A DNA stretch of 64,000 nt from Sphingobium sp. OAS761. GTDB lineage: Bacteria > Pseudomonadota > Alphaproteobacteria > Sphingomonadales > Sphingomonadaceae. Numbering within the stretch: position 1 is the stretch's first letter; every line of letters starts with the position of its first letter. Both the position numbers and the translations under genes were made by a program. Shown one piece after another: positions 17,161 through 26,364 of the stretch. Location: the NCBI RefSeq assembly GCF_024168485.1, contig NZ_JALJVY010000013.1:1-64000 (forward strand). Reading direction: 5' to 3'. The notes below the pieces were generated by a model. It did not search any database. It had not been told where the DNA came from and saw only the letters and a program-made list of their open reading frames with translations.

Positions 17161-18357
17161 TCAGGCCGCATTGACGATGTCCTCTTCGCGTGCCGGAGCG
17201 ACACGACCCCATCCCTGTCGCACCAGCGCTTCTACTTGGCCCATCGCTTGATCCAGGTTGGCGCGGCATCTCTTGTGCGTGCGGGGCGTTCCGATCGGCT
17301 TTTCAAGCTCATAGATCGTCATCATGCGCATGGCCGCATGGCTGATTTCCGCCGAATCGAGAATTGGAACAGGTAGCAGTGCCGGACCGAAACTCTGTTC
17401 CATGATTGCCCGGACCATGGCATGGCTGGGATCGTTGGCGTCAAACTTGGAACAGAGAAGGCGCACGAAACTGTAGTCGACGGCGATGCCGGCACCCTGC
17501 AACTGACCGATGACCTGATCCATCATCGAAAGGAATTGCACGGTTGAGCAGAAATCCGGTGTCGTTGCCGCCAGCGGCACAAGCAAGGCGTTGGCCGCCT
17601 GCATCACCGCCAGGCTGATGGTGCCGAGCGCGGGGGGCGGGTCCAGCAGCACGACGTCGTAATTACGGGCCAGATCCATCAGCCCCTGCTTCAGCTTGCG
17701 AAACCGGGCGGCGAGCACAGACCCACCGTCGCTGCCCGCCGCCGCCAGTTCATATTCGACGTCGAACAGTTCCAGATTGGAAGGGATGAGGTCGACATTG
17801 GGCCATGGCGTCTGCTTGACCGCATATAGCAGATCGACCTGCGTCGGATCGATGGACAGATAGGGATAGAGCGTTTCATCGCGCTGGATATTGAAATGCG
17901 GGTTGAATCCAAACAAGGTAGTGGTGGTCGCCTGACTGTCGCAGTCGACCACCAGTACGCGATAGCCCTGTACCGCCAGATAATGAGCAAGATGGGTCGT
18001 GACTGTCGATTTGCCGACGCCGCCCTTGAAATTCTGGACGGCGATGATGGCCGGTATGTCGAGCGGCGCCCGTTCGGGCGAAGCGCCCAATATGCTCCGC
18101 ATGTTGAGCATTTCAGCCACGCTATATCCCGGACGGCGACCATTTTGTGTCGCCGGGGCAGGGGGAAGCCGTCCATCCTCCTCCGCCATGCGAATGCGAT
18201 TCGTTGAGCAGCCGAGCAAATGTGCCGCCTCGGCGATGCCGAAACGAACATTCAATTCCTTCCGGCTTTCGGGTAAAAACGCCTTGCGACGCAGGCGTTC
18301 CACCATCTTTTCGCCCGCTTCGGCCAAATCACCAATCTGGTCCACAATTGCATTCAT
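17161..18357 (-). CDS. parA: Plasmid partition ATPase ParA
   Basis: A 398-residue type Ia partition ATPase. An N-terminal MerR-like helix-turn-helix (FGIAEAAHLLGCSTNRIRMAEE, about 39-60) suggests autoregulation. The deviant Walker A motif FKGGVGKST ends near residue 118, followed by VVDCDSQATTT and LLDPPPALG. It positions the plasmid with ParB and parS. The ATG at 18357 matches the family N-terminus but has a weak ribosome site; an ATG 30 codons upstream (18447) is the alternative. A TTTCCC/GGGAAA inverted repeat upstream is a possible operator. Confidence 0.92.
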   Translation of the reverse strand: MNAIVDQIGDLAEAGEKMVERLRRKAFLPESRKELNVRFGIAEAAHLLGCSTNRIRMAEEDGRLPPAPATQNGRRPGYSVAEMLNMRSILGASPERAPLDIPAIIAVQNFKGGVGKSTVTTHLAHYLAVQGYRVLVVDCDSQATTTTLFGFNPHFNIQRDETLYPYLSIDPTQVDLLYAVKQTPWPNVDLIPSNLELFDVEYELAAAGSDGGSVLAARFRKLKQGLMDLARNYDVVLLDPPPALGTISLAVMQAANALLVPLAATTPDFCSTVQFLSMMDQVIGQLQGAGIAVDYSFVRLLCSKFDANDPSHAMVRAIMEQSFGPALLPVPILDSAEISHAAMRMMTIYELEKPIGTPRTHKRCRANLDQAMGQVEALVRQGWGRVAPAREEDIVNAA

Positions 18358-18701
18358 CGGTTGACCCGCCCGGCATATTGAAGCTTGAAGGCCGGAAATA
18401 TCGCAGATTGGCTTCAAATTCGCAACAGCGTATGCGATAAACTTCATGGGTCCCGTTTATGGCGACAACCGATCCAGGCCAGAGGCGTTGACAGCATGGC
18501 CGGCCAATGATTTCCCGGTTGGGAAAATGAGCGACGGAGGCGGGCAATGGATAACAGGCCGACGTGGAAACAACGACTCGACAGTCCGATGCCGGACCCG
18601 ACGCCGGCGCATTGCAGCCGGACGGAGCAATGATCGATCATCGTCATCTTGTGCGGGCGCATGGCATCCTGTCCGCGATCAACGATCGCGGCAAAGGCGG
18701 T
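18358..18701. promoter_or_regulatory. parA upstream region with inverted repeat
   Basis: This 344-base gap separates parA from the valine operon. It contains TTTCCC (18511-18516) and GGGAAA (18521-18526) around GGTT, the same half-sites as the parS-like palindromes but with a wider centre. It may be the ParA autoregulatory site or a weak ParB site. No other gene was seen. Confidence 0.4.
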
Positions 18702-19580
18702 TCAGGCCAGCAGTTCGATCATCGCGGAAAAGTCGCGGTGGTCCTGACCCCTGTTGGCAAGCATCTGATAGAGCGCTTCGGCCGCATGGCCCATGGGTAC
18801 CGACGCTCCAACGGCGGCGGCGGCTTCGGTCGCAAGCTTCAGGTCCTTCAGCATCAACGCGGTGGCGAAGCCGCCTTCATAGTCGCGATCGGCGGGGCTT
18901 TGCGGGCCGACACCGGGCACCGGGCAGTAGCTGGTCATCGACCAGCTCTGGCCCGAAGATATGCTGGCGATATCGTAGAATGTCTGCGGGTCCAGGCCGA
19001 TCTTTTGTGCCATCGCAAAGGCTTCGCAGGTGGCGATCATCGTCGCGCCCAGCAGCATGTTGTTGCAGATCTTGGCCGCTTGTCCGTTACCTGGGCCGCC
19101 GGCATGGATGACCGCCTTGCCCATGGCGGCCAGGATCGGCCGGGATTGCGCAAATGCGCTCCCGTCTCCACCCACCATGAAAGTCAGCGTACCGCTCGCC
19201 GCCGCGGCGATGCCGCCCGACACCGGCGCATCGACCATCGCGAAGCCATTGTCCTGCGCCGCGGCGATGACCCGACGACTGGTGGCGACATCGATGGTGG
19301 AGCAATCTATGAAGACCGCGCCGGATTTCGCAGCCCCGAACACGTCCCCGGTATAGACCGCCTCGACATGCTTGCCGGCCGGGAGCATCGTGACGACGGC
19401 GTCCGCATTGGCAACCGCGTCGGCCGCGCTCGCCGCGCGCAGGGCACCGTGGCTCTCGGCTTTCGCGAGCGCTTCGTCCGACAGATCGAACGCGCGCACG
19501 GCGAAGCCGTTTTTCAGCAGATTGGCGGCCATTCCGCCGCCCATATTGCCAAGGCCGATGAAGGCGATCGTGCCGGTCAT
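18702..19580 (-). CDS. mmsB: 3-hydroxyisobutyrate dehydrogenase
   Basis: A 292-residue NAD-dependent dehydrogenase that oxidises 3-hydroxyisobutyrate to methylmalonate semialdehyde in valine catabolism. The N-terminal Rossmann motif is IAFIGLGNMGGGMAANLLK, followed by the family signature DAPVSGGIAAA. The catalytic lysine segment reads GGPGNGQAAKICNNM. Length is that of the family. It is the last gene of the operon and lies 45 bases after the enoyl-CoA hydratase. Confidence 0.93.
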   Translation of the reverse strand: MTGTIAFIGLGNMGGGMAANLLKNGFAVRAFDLSDEALAKAESHGALRAASAADAVANADAVVTMLPAGKHVEAVYTGDVFGAAKSGAVFIDCSTIDVATSRRVIAAAQDNGFAMVDAPVSGGIAAAASGTLTFMVGGDGSAFAQSRPILAAMGKAVIHAGGPGNGQAAKICNNMLLGATMIATCEAFAMAQKIGLDPQTFYDIASISSGQSWSMTSYCPVPGVGPQSPADRDYEGGFATALMLKDLKLATEAAAAVGASVPMGHAAEALYQMLANRGQDHRDFSAMIELLA

Positions 19581-19625
19581 TCCCTTATCCTCTTCAAAGC
19601 CTGAAATATCGGGCGGGGAGGGGCA

Positions 19626-20405
19626 TCAGCGCCCCTTCCACACCCCGGCGCGTTTTTCGACGAATGCGCTCATGCCTTCCTTCCTGTCGTCCGTCGCGGT
19701 CAGGATCTGGAACAGGCGACGTTCCGTGAGCAGGCCCTGCGCAAGCCCGGTTTCGAAGGCGATATTCACCATTTCCTTGTTCACCATCGTCGCCATCGGC
19801 GGCATGGATGCGATGGTCGCCGCCGTCGTGAGCGCATCCTCGATCATATCGGCGGCGGGAACGATGCGCGACACCAGGCCCGACCGCTCGGCTTCCTTGG
19901 CGTCCATCATCCGTCCGGTGAGGCACATCTCCATCGCCTTGGCCTTGCCCACCGCGCGCGTGAGGCGCTGGGACCCGCCCATGCCCGGTGCTACGCCCAG
20001 CTTGATTTCGGGTTGCCCGAATTTGGCGCTTTCCGAAGCAATTATGAAATCCGCCATCATCGCCAGTTCGCATCCGCCGCCCAGCGCAAAGCCGTTGACG
20101 GCGGCGATCCATGGCTTGCGGGTCGAGACAACATGCGATTGCCAGCCGGAAAAGAAATCCTCCAGGAAAAAGTCGGCGGCGGGTTTGTCCGCCATTTCCT
20201 TGATGTCGGCGCCGGCGGCAAAGGCCTTGTCCCCGCTACCCGTAAGCACCGCGCAAAGCTGCGTCGGATCGGCGTCATAGGCCGCGAAGGCAGCGCTCAG
20301 ATCCTTGAGCACCTGGCTGTTGAGGGCGTTCAGCGCCTGCGGCCGGTTGAGCGTGATCAGCGTCACTGCGCCGCGCTGTTCTACCAGGATCGTTTCGTAT
20401 GACAT
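19626..20405 (-). CDS. Enoyl-CoA hydratase
   Basis: A 259-residue crotonase that hydrates an enoyl-CoA, here probably methacrylyl-CoA. The oxyanion hole segments [11 protein letters not shown] and [16 protein letters not shown] are present. Both catalytic glutamates are there, one in GGGCELA and one in [16 protein letters not shown]. The ATG at 20405 agrees with the family start and follows the hydrolase stop by 4 bases. It acts between isobutyryl-CoA dehydrogenase and 3-hydroxyisobutyryl-CoA hydrolase. Confidence 0.92.
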   Translation of the reverse strand: MSYETILVEQRGAVTLITLNRPQALNALNSQVLKDLSAAFAAYDADPTQLCAVLTGSGDKAFAAGADIKEMADKPAADFFLEDFFSGWQSHVVSTRKPWIAAVNGFALGGGCELAMMADFIIASESAKFGQPEIKLGVAPGMGGSQRLTRAVGKAKAMEMCLTGRMMDAKEAERSGLVSRIVPAADMIEDALTTAATIASMPPMATMVNKEMVNIAFETGLAQGLLTERRLFQILTATDDRKEGMSAFVEKRAGVWKGR

Positions 20406-20409
20406 GTCT

Positions 20410-21468
20410 TCAAGCCTCCAGTTCGGGGAGCGGGGTCCATTCCCTTTCCGCCGGTAGCGGGGCAAACAGGCTGCCGACAAGGGCATCCGTCACGTCTTCG
20501 GGCGTCGCCGGGTTCCAGCGCGGGGCATTGTCCTTATCGAATATGACGGCGCGCACGCCCTCGACAAAGTCTGGCCGGCGAATGACATGGCAGCCAAGCC
20601 GATATTCGTTGCGCATATTGTCGGCGAAGTCGGTGAAGGCAGCACCTTCCCGCATCTGACGCAGCGCGACCTTGATCGCCTGAGGCGATTTGGTGGCAAG
20701 CACGGCACGCTGGGCGTTGGCCCACGCACCGCCATCGGCCGCGAGAGCGGCAAGAATATCTTCGTATCGATCAGCGGCGAACAGACGGTCGATGTCGGCG
20801 CGCTGCGATTCCCAGTCGGATGGCGGCGGGGCTTCTGCGTTTCGATCCAGTATCTCGGGCAACCTTGCAGGATCGGCCAGTATTTCGGCCTTGACCAGAT
20901 CCAGCCTGTCCGATGCCATATAATGGGTTGCGATGCCGATCGCGGCGCAATCGGCGCCTTTAATTCGCGCGCCGGTCGTGGCAAGCCAAGCGCCGGTGCG
21001 GCCGGGCATGCGTGGCAGGAACCAGCCGCCGCCGACATCCGGGAACAGGCCGATGCCGCTTTCGGGCATGGCATAGGTCGTGCGTTCGGTCGCGACGCGA
21101 TAGCGCGCCGGATCGGAAATGCCGACGCCGCCCCCCATCACGATGCCGTCGATGAACGCCACGACCGGCTTTTGATAGACGAAGAGCAGGTGATTCAATC
21201 GATATTCGAGGAAGAAAAATTCTTCCGCTTCCCGACAATCGCCTTGTGCACTGGTTGCTAGCATGGCGATGTCGCCGCCGGCGCAAAAACCTCTTCCCTC
21301 CGCATGGTCGATCATCACCGCGACCATATTGTCGTCCTTGCGCCAGGCCAGAAGCGTGTCGATCATGCCTGCGCACATCTGCGACGTCAGGGCATGAATC
21401 GCCTTGGGACGGTTGAGCCGGATGCGTCCGACGCCATTCTCCACCGAAATCAGAAGTTGATCGGTCAC
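20410..21468 (-). CDS. 3-hydroxyisobutyryl-CoA hydrolase
   Basis: A 352-residue crotonase-fold hydrolase of the HIBCH type that releases 3-hydroxyisobutyrate from its CoA thioester. Diagnostic blocks are [13 protein letters not shown], the long [14 protein letters not shown] and the [17 protein letters not shown] segment containing catalytic residues. The extended C-terminal domain with [20 protein letters not shown] is specific to this group. Translation starts at a GTG at 21468 with GGAAGG upstream; the open frame continues further 5' but that part is out-of-frame sequence of the preceding gene. Confidence 0.92.
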   Translation of the reverse strand: MTDQLLISVENGVGRIRLNRPKAIHALTSQMCAGMIDTLLAWRKDDNMVAVMIDHAEGRGFCAGGDIAMLATSAQGDCREAEEFFFLEYRLNHLLFVYQKPVVAFIDGIVMGGGVGISDPARYRVATERTTYAMPESGIGLFPDVGGGWFLPRMPGRTGAWLATTGARIKGADCAAIGIATHYMASDRLDLVKAEILADPARLPEILDRNAEAPPPSDWESQRADIDRLFAADRYEDILAALAADGGAWANAQRAVLATKSPQAIKVALRQMREGAAFTDFADNMRNEYRLGCHVIRRPDFVEGVRAVIFDKDNAPRWNPATPEDVTDALVGSLFAPLPAEREWTPLPELEA

Positions 21469-21482
21469 GACGCGCCTTCCCC

Positions 21483-22628
21483 CTATTGCCGCAGCATGTC
21501 GCGCGCTATGATCATGCGCATGACCTGATTGGTGCCTTCCAGGATCGAATGGACGCGCAGGTCGCGCCAGAAACGCTCCACCGGATAGTCCATCAGATAG
21601 CCGTAGCCGCCATGAAGCTGGAGTGCGCGGTCCACCACCGCGGATCCCGTATCGGTCGCCAGCCGCTTGGCCATGGCGGCGAAGCGCGTCTTGTCGGGGG
21701 CGTTGGCGGTTACCTTGACGGCTGCGGCGTAGAGCAGGATGCGCGCGGCTTCCAGTTCCGTCTGCATGTCGGCCAGCATGAACTGGCTGTTCTGGAAATC
21801 CGCGATAGCCTGTCCGAACTGCTTGCGATCCTTGGTGTAGGCCAACGCCTCGTCGATGCAACGCTGCCCCCCCCCCAGCGAGCAGGCGCCGATGTTGAGC
21901 CGGCCCCCGTCCAGCCCCATCATCGCGATGCGGAAACCTTCCCCCTCGCTCCCGACAAGATTTTCCGCCGGCACGCGCACGCCATCGAAATTGACCTGCG
22001 CGGTGGGTTGCGAATGCCACCCCAGCTTGCGTTCCTGTGCGCCGAAGCTGACGCCGGCCATGTCCTTTTCGATCACCAGGCAACTGATCCCCTTGGGGCT
22101 GTCGTCCCCGGTGCGGACCATGGTCACGTAAAGGTCATTCTCGCCGCCGCCCGAAATGAACTGCTTGGACCCGGTAACGACAAAATGATCGCCGTCGCGC
22201 ACGGCGCGCGTCTTGAGCGCGGCGGCGTCCGATCCCGATCCTGCCTCGGTCAGGCAATAGCTGGCCATGATGTCCATGGGGACAAGGCCGGGCAGATATT
22301 TGTCCTTCAGTGCCCTGGAACCGAACCGGTCGATCATCCAGCTCGCCATGTTGTGGATGGATATGAAAGCGCTGGTGGAAGGGCAGCCATAGGCCATCGC
22401 TTCCATGATCAGCGCCGCCTCCAGCCGCCCCAGGCCGATACCGCCCGCCTCCTCCGACACATAGATGCTGCCGAAGCCAAGCTGTGCGGCAGCGCGGATC
22501 GTGTCCCGCGGAAAGATATGTTTCTCGTCCCACTCGGCGGCGAAGGGCGTGATCGCGTCGGCGGTGAACTTGCGCGCCATGTCCTGGATGGCGCGCTGGT
22601 CATCGGTAAGGTCGAAGGGATTGTCCAT
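21483..22628 (-). CDS. Isobutyryl-CoA dehydrogenase
   Basis: A 381-residue acyl-CoA dehydrogenase. FAD segments CLTEAGSGSDAAAL and FISGGGENDLYV, and the C-terminal ILEGTNQVMRMIIARDML with the catalytic glutamate, match short branched-chain dehydrogenases. Its place between mmsA and the HIBCH gene identifies isobutyryl-CoA as substrate, giving methacrylyl-CoA. The ATG at 22628 opens with the family start MDNPFDLTDDQRAIQD. Confidence 0.9.
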   Translation of the reverse strand: MDNPFDLTDDQRAIQDMARKFTADAITPFAAEWDEKHIFPRDTIRAAAQLGFGSIYVSEEAGGIGLGRLEAALIMEAMAYGCPSTSAFISIHNMASWMIDRFGSRALKDKYLPGLVPMDIMASYCLTEAGSGSDAAALKTRAVRDGDHFVVTGSKQFISGGGENDLYVTMVRTGDDSPKGISCLVIEKDMAGVSFGAQERKLGWHSQPTAQVNFDGVRVPAENLVGSEGEGFRIAMMGLDGGRLNIGACSLGGGQRCIDEALAYTKDRKQFGQAIADFQNSQFMLADMQTELEAARILLYAAAVKVTANAPDKTRFAAMAKRLATDTGSAVVDRALQLHGGYGYLMDYPVERFWRDLRVHSILEGTNQVMRMIIARDMLRQ

Positions 22629-22663
22629 CATGTCCTGTCGATACATGGATTGGCGGCAAATGT

Positions 22664-22695
22664 TGAGGCATCCGGCTTCGGCGTCGGATGCCTCA
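22664..22695 (-). other. Intercistronic hairpin in the valine operon
   Basis: Perfect 11-base arms TGAGGCATCCG (22664-22674) and CGGATGCCTCA (22685-22695) lie 7 bases after the mmsA stop and ahead of the isobutyryl-CoA dehydrogenase gene. No T-run follows on the minus strand. It may stabilise the mmsA message or cause partial termination, so that downstream genes are expressed less. Confidence 0.55.
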
Positions 22696-22701
22696 GGCAA
22701 T

Positions 22702-24198
22702 TCATCCCATGGTCGGGATGATGAAGGCGCTGTCGCCGGTCGCTCCGCCGTCCGGCCACCGTTGCGTCACCGTCTTGACCTTGGTCCAGAACCGGACGCC
22801 TTCCATGCCATATTGATTATGGTCGCCAAAGCCCGACCGTTTCCATCCGCCGAAGCTGTGGTAACTGACCGGCACCGGGATCGGTACGTTGATTCCGACC
22901 ATGCCGACCTGCACCCGCGACACGAACTCACGCGCTGCGTGGCCGTTGCGCGTGAAGAGCGCAACGCCATTGCCATATTGGTGCCGGGTCGGCAGCGCCA
23001 GCGCCTCCTCGAAATTGGCGGCCCGTACCATCTGCAGCACCGGGCCGAAAATCTCTTCCTTGTAGGCGGTCATGTCGGTTGTCACGCGGTCGAACAGGGT
23101 CGGGCCGACGAAATAGCCTTGTTCATGCCCCTGAAGGGTGAAGCCGCGTCCGTCGACCACCAGTTCCGCCCCCTCGTCGATACCGGTCTGGATCCACTGT
23201 TCCACACGCTGCTTGTGCTGGGCGGTGACAACAGGGCCATAATGTGCATCGGGGTCGGTCGAAACACCCACGCGTAACGTGCCCATCGCCGCGACCAGCT
23301 TTTCCCGGAGACGGTCGGCCGTGTCCTCGCCCACCGGCACCACTACGGGCAGCGCCATGCATCGCTCGCCCGCCGATCCGAAGGCTGCGCCCATCAGGTC
23401 GGCGACGGTCTGGTCCATATCCGCGTCGGGCATGACGATGCCGTGATTCTTGGCACCGCCCATGGCTTGCACGCGCTTGCCGGCTTCGGTGCTGCGCCGA
23501 TAGACATAATGGGCGATGTCGGAAGACCCCACGAAGCTGACCGCCGCGATGCCTGGATGGTCCAGGATCGCGTCGACCATTTCCTTGTCGCCATGGACGC
23601 ATTGCAACACGCCCTCGGGCGCGCCGGCTTCCAGAAACAGTTCGACCAGACGGACGGGAACGCTCGGATCACGCTCCGACGGCTTCAGGATGAAGCAGTT
23701 GCCGACCGCGACGGCGGTCGCGAACATCCACATCGGAATCATCGCGGGAAAGTTGAACGGCGTAATGCCCGCGCCCACGCCCAGAGGCTGGCGCATTGAG
23801 AACACGTCGATTCCCGGCCCGGCGCCTTGGGTATATTCCCCCTTCAGCATGTGGGGGATACCACAGCAAAATTCGACCACTTCCAGTCCGCGCTGGATGT
23901 CGCCCTTGGCGTCGTCGACCACCTTGCCATGCTCGGACGACAGCAATTCGGCGAGCGATTGCATATTGTCCTCGACCAATTGCTTGAAGCGGAACAGCAC
24001 CCGGGCGCGCCGCTGCGGATTCATCGCGGCCCACGCGGGTTGCGCAGCGTGCGCGGCGGCCACCGCACGATCCAGCAGCGCCGCGTCTCCAAGAGGCACA
24101 CGCGCCTGAACGACACCGTTATTTGGATCGAACACGTCACCATGGCGGGGGGCCGAACCATCATGGGCGAAGGCAAGCTTGTGGGTGATTTCGCGCAC
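22702..24198 (-). CDS. mmsA: Methylmalonate-semialdehyde dehydrogenase (CoA-acylating)
   Basis: A 498-residue aldehyde dehydrogenase that converts methylmalonate semialdehyde and CoA to propionyl-CoA. ITPFNFPAMIPMWMF and the FVGSSDIAHYVY segment bind NAD. The catalytic cysteine lies in FGSAGERCMALPV. Gene order with mmsB and the isobutyrate genes confirms the role. It begins with a GTG at 24198 preceded by AGGAGAG at 8 bases. It is the first gene of the operon and is divergent from the LysR regulator. Confidence 0.94.
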   Translation of the reverse strand: MREITHKLAFAHDGSAPRHGDVFDPNNGVVQARVPLGDAALLDRAVAAAHAAQPAWAAMNPQRRARVLFRFKQLVEDNMQSLAELLSSEHGKVVDDAKGDIQRGLEVVEFCCGIPHMLKGEYTQGAGPGIDVFSMRQPLGVGAGITPFNFPAMIPMWMFATAVAVGNCFILKPSERDPSVPVRLVELFLEAGAPEGVLQCVHGDKEMVDAILDHPGIAAVSFVGSSDIAHYVYRRSTEAGKRVQAMGGAKNHGIVMPDADMDQTVADLMGAAFGSAGERCMALPVVVPVGEDTADRLREKLVAAMGTLRVGVSTDPDAHYGPVVTAQHKQRVEQWIQTGIDEGAELVVDGRGFTLQGHEQGYFVGPTLFDRVTTDMTAYKEEIFGPVLQMVRAANFEEALALPTRHQYGNGVALFTRNGHAAREFVSRVQVGMVGINVPIPVPVSYHSFGGWKRSGFGDHNQYGMEGVRFWTKVKTVTQRWPDGGATGDSAFIIPTMG

Positions 24199-24264
24199 GG
24201 TCGCATCTCTCCTGAAATTCCGGCTCTGCTTCTAACTGCCTATCACTTGCAGGCAACGGCGAAA

Positions 24265-24287
24265 TTTTGCACTATTTTACTGCAAAA
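24265..24287. promoter_or_regulatory. LysR-type operator between mmsA and the regulator
   Basis: Arms TTTTGCA (24265-24271) and TGCAAAA (24281-24287) flank 9 bases, giving the T-N11-A form bound by LysR-type proteins. It lies 20 bases upstream of the regulator ATG and 67 bases from the mmsA start, ideal for joint control. Confidence 0.65.
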
Positions 24288-24307
24288 ATGCAGCAATTGG
24301 CGGTGAA

Positions 24308-25198
24308 ATGTTCGATTGGGACGATGTGCGCGTGTTCCTGGCGGTTGTCCGCGGCGGCAGAATGGCACCCGCCGCAAGAGTGCTGGGTATCGACGCGACG
24401 ACGATCGGACGACGGCTGGCACGGCTGGAACAAGCGCTTTCGGCCAGGCTGTTCGAGATCGGGGCAGGCGGCCGCAAACTGACTCCGGGTGGACACGCGC
24501 TGTTGCGTCATGCCGAAGTGATGGAAAGCGCGGCTATGGCGGCCATGGAGGAGGTGGCAGGGCATGGCCAGCAAGTGGCCGGGCCGGTGCGCCTGTCCGT
24601 CGCCGAAGGGTTCGGGACATGGCTGCTGGCGCCCGGGCTCGCCGATTTCAGCGCGCGGCATCCGGGAATAAGACTCGATCTCGTCACCGCCTCCGGATTC
24701 CTTAACCCCTCGAAACGGGAGGCTGACATGGCCGTCATGCTGGCGCGACCCCAGCGTGGGCGACTGGTGGTGCGACGGCTGGGCGATTACCGTCTGCATC
24801 TATACGCCGCGCCTCAATATCTGGCGCGCGCCGGTCGACCTGCGGCAGCGGCGAAGCTGCGTGATCATGTGTTGGTCGGCTATGTCCCGGAATTCATATT
24901 CTCACCAGAACTGGATTATCTGGATGAAGTCGAGGCGGGGCTGGAAGCGCAGCTACGGGCGACCAGCATCAACATGCAATATCGCATGATCCGCGCGGGC
25001 GCGGGGATCGGCATCCTGCCCGACTTCATCGCCATGCAGGACCCGGATCTGGAACGTGTGCTGGCGCCGGATGTGGAAATCACCCGGTCCTTCTGGCTTG
25101 TCCTTCACGCCGACCTGCGCAATGCCGCCCGCTTCGAAGCGGTGGCACGCTGGTTGCAGGACAGGGTGGATGCGCTGCGATCCGATCGCTCGGCCTGA
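24308..25198 (+). CDS. LysR-family regulator of the valine operon
   Basis: A 296-residue LysR-type regulator. The winged helix-turn-helix occupies the first 60 residues (VRVFLAVVRGGRMAPAARVLGIDATTIGRRLARLE). The effector domain follows, with the usual GPVRLSVAEGFG opening. Divergence from mmsA and the dyad at 24265-24287 indicate control of the valine/isobutyrate genes and of itself. A branched-chain acid or acyl-CoA is a plausible effector, by inference. Confidence 0.87.
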   Translation: MFDWDDVRVFLAVVRGGRMAPAARVLGIDATTIGRRLARLEQALSARLFEIGAGGRKLTPGGHALLRHAEVMESAAMAAMEEVAGHGQQVAGPVRLSVAEGFGTWLLAPGLADFSARHPGIRLDLVTASGFLNPSKREADMAVMLARPQRGRLVVRRLGDYRLHLYAAPQYLARAGRPAAAAKLRDHVLVGYVPEFIFSPELDYLDEVEAGLEAQLRATSINMQYRMIRAGAGIGILPDFIAMQDPDLERVLAPDVEITRSFWLVLHADLRNAARFEAVARWLQDRVDALRSDRSA

Positions 25199-25211
25199 AG
25201 TCGGAGCATGA

Positions 25212-26282
25212 TCAGTTCGCCGCGGTTTCGCGCCAGCGGGATGGCGATTGCCCTGTCCATTGGCGAAAGGCGCGACGAAAGGCGGTCGCGTCGCTGAATC
25301 TTGTGCGTCGCGCTATTTCCGTGATGCTGAGGCGCGGATCGGCCAGCAGGCGCCTGGCAATATGATGACGTGCCGTCGCCTTGAGGTGCGACAGCGACGT
25401 GCCTTCCGCCTCGAGCCGCCGCTTGAGTGTCGCCAGGCTGATGCTGAACTGGCGCGCCAGCATCCCTGCGGTCGGCAATGCCTCTCCACTGGCAAGCATC
25501 GAAGAAAAGAGATGGCTGATCCGTTCGGACAGCGGCATCGCCTTGGATTGCGGTTCCTCGATATCGAAAGGGAAACGGGCCAGCATGCCGTCCAGTTCAT
25601 GATGATTGCGCACGACCGGCCGGTCCAGATACAGGGCTGGGAAGCGAACGGCATTTTCGGGTGCGTGATGCTGCACCGTATGCGGAAGCAGGTAGGCGAC
25701 AGTCTGCCGGCTAAGGAGAGGGGGGTAGCGCAACGCCACGCCGGACAGCGGGATATCCTCTCCGATCAGCCAGCCCAGCAGCCGATGATAGGACGCCAGG
25801 CCGGTCAGGTCCGACAGGTAGGAACAGCCGTTGCGGACATTGCGCAGCGTCGCCATGGTCAGCCGGGCTTCGTCCCCGAATATAGCGAGAGTCAAAGCGC
25901 CGGTGCGCGGCGCCAGCAGCTCCGAAAAGCGGGCCAGGCGCGAGATTACGTCGCGGAGCGTGCGGCAGGTGATAATGGCATGGCACATCATGTCCACGCC
26001 GGTCTTGGTCAGCGGATCGCGCCCTTCCTGCCGCGCCGCATGCGCGTCGAGCGTCGCCGTGGCACGCGCGTAAAACAGGGTAAAGTCGTGCCGGGCGATA
26101 ACCTCTGGTCCGTCTTCATCGAGCAGATGGAGCAGTTGTCGAAGCCCGGCCATGCGCAGGAAACGACGACTGTCGCCGTCATGCTGATCAATGATGCGCA
26201 ACAGTTCGCGGGCCACCGACGCAGGGACGTGACCCGGCCCGGGGCGCGAAAGCTCCTTTGAACGAATGAGCGATTTTGTCAT
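25212..26282 (-). CDS. AraC-family transcriptional regulator
   Basis: A 356-residue regulator with the arabinose-binding-like N-terminal domain found in OruR/ArgR-like AraC proteins. Two C-terminal helix-turn-helix motifs are present: MLARQFSISLATLKRRLEAE and ITEIARRTRFSDATAFRRAF. The last lines end in the usual WTGQSPSRWRE. The ATG at 26282 was chosen as it leaves an 82-base divergent region to the NTF2-like gene at 26365. It is the likely activator of the 26.4-32.0 kb operon. Confidence 0.85.
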   Translation of the reverse strand: MTKSLIRSKELSRPGPGHVPASVARELLRIIDQHDGDSRRFLRMAGLRQLLHLLDEDGPEVIARHDFTLFYARATATLDAHAARQEGRDPLTKTGVDMMCHAIITCRTLRDVISRLARFSELLAPRTGALTLAIFGDEARLTMATLRNVRNGCSYLSDLTGLASYHRLLGWLIGEDIPLSGVALRYPPLLSRQTVAYLLPHTVQHHAPENAVRFPALYLDRPVVRNHHELDGMLARFPFDIEEPQSKAMPLSERISHLFSSMLASGEALPTAGMLARQFSISLATLKRRLEAEGTSLSHLKATARHHIARRLLADPRLSITEIARRTRFSDATAFRRAFRQWTGQSPSRWRETAAN

Positions 26283-26364
26283 GGCCTTTGAGCCATTGAG
26301 CCATTTGCGTTGCGCCTGCAATCGGGGAAACAGCGCACAGGTGAAAATATGGGGAGGCAGGGCC

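Noticed and set aside
13229..18357. Toxin-antitoxin pair near the replicon
   Set aside because: The gaps around parAB and repA hold no two small adjacent frames with ribosome sites.
21469..22083. Upstream extension of the HIBCH frame giving a 557-codon protein
   Set aside because: The extra part is out-of-frame sequence of the isobutyryl-CoA dehydrogenase gene. A GTG with ribosome site at 21468 is the natural start.
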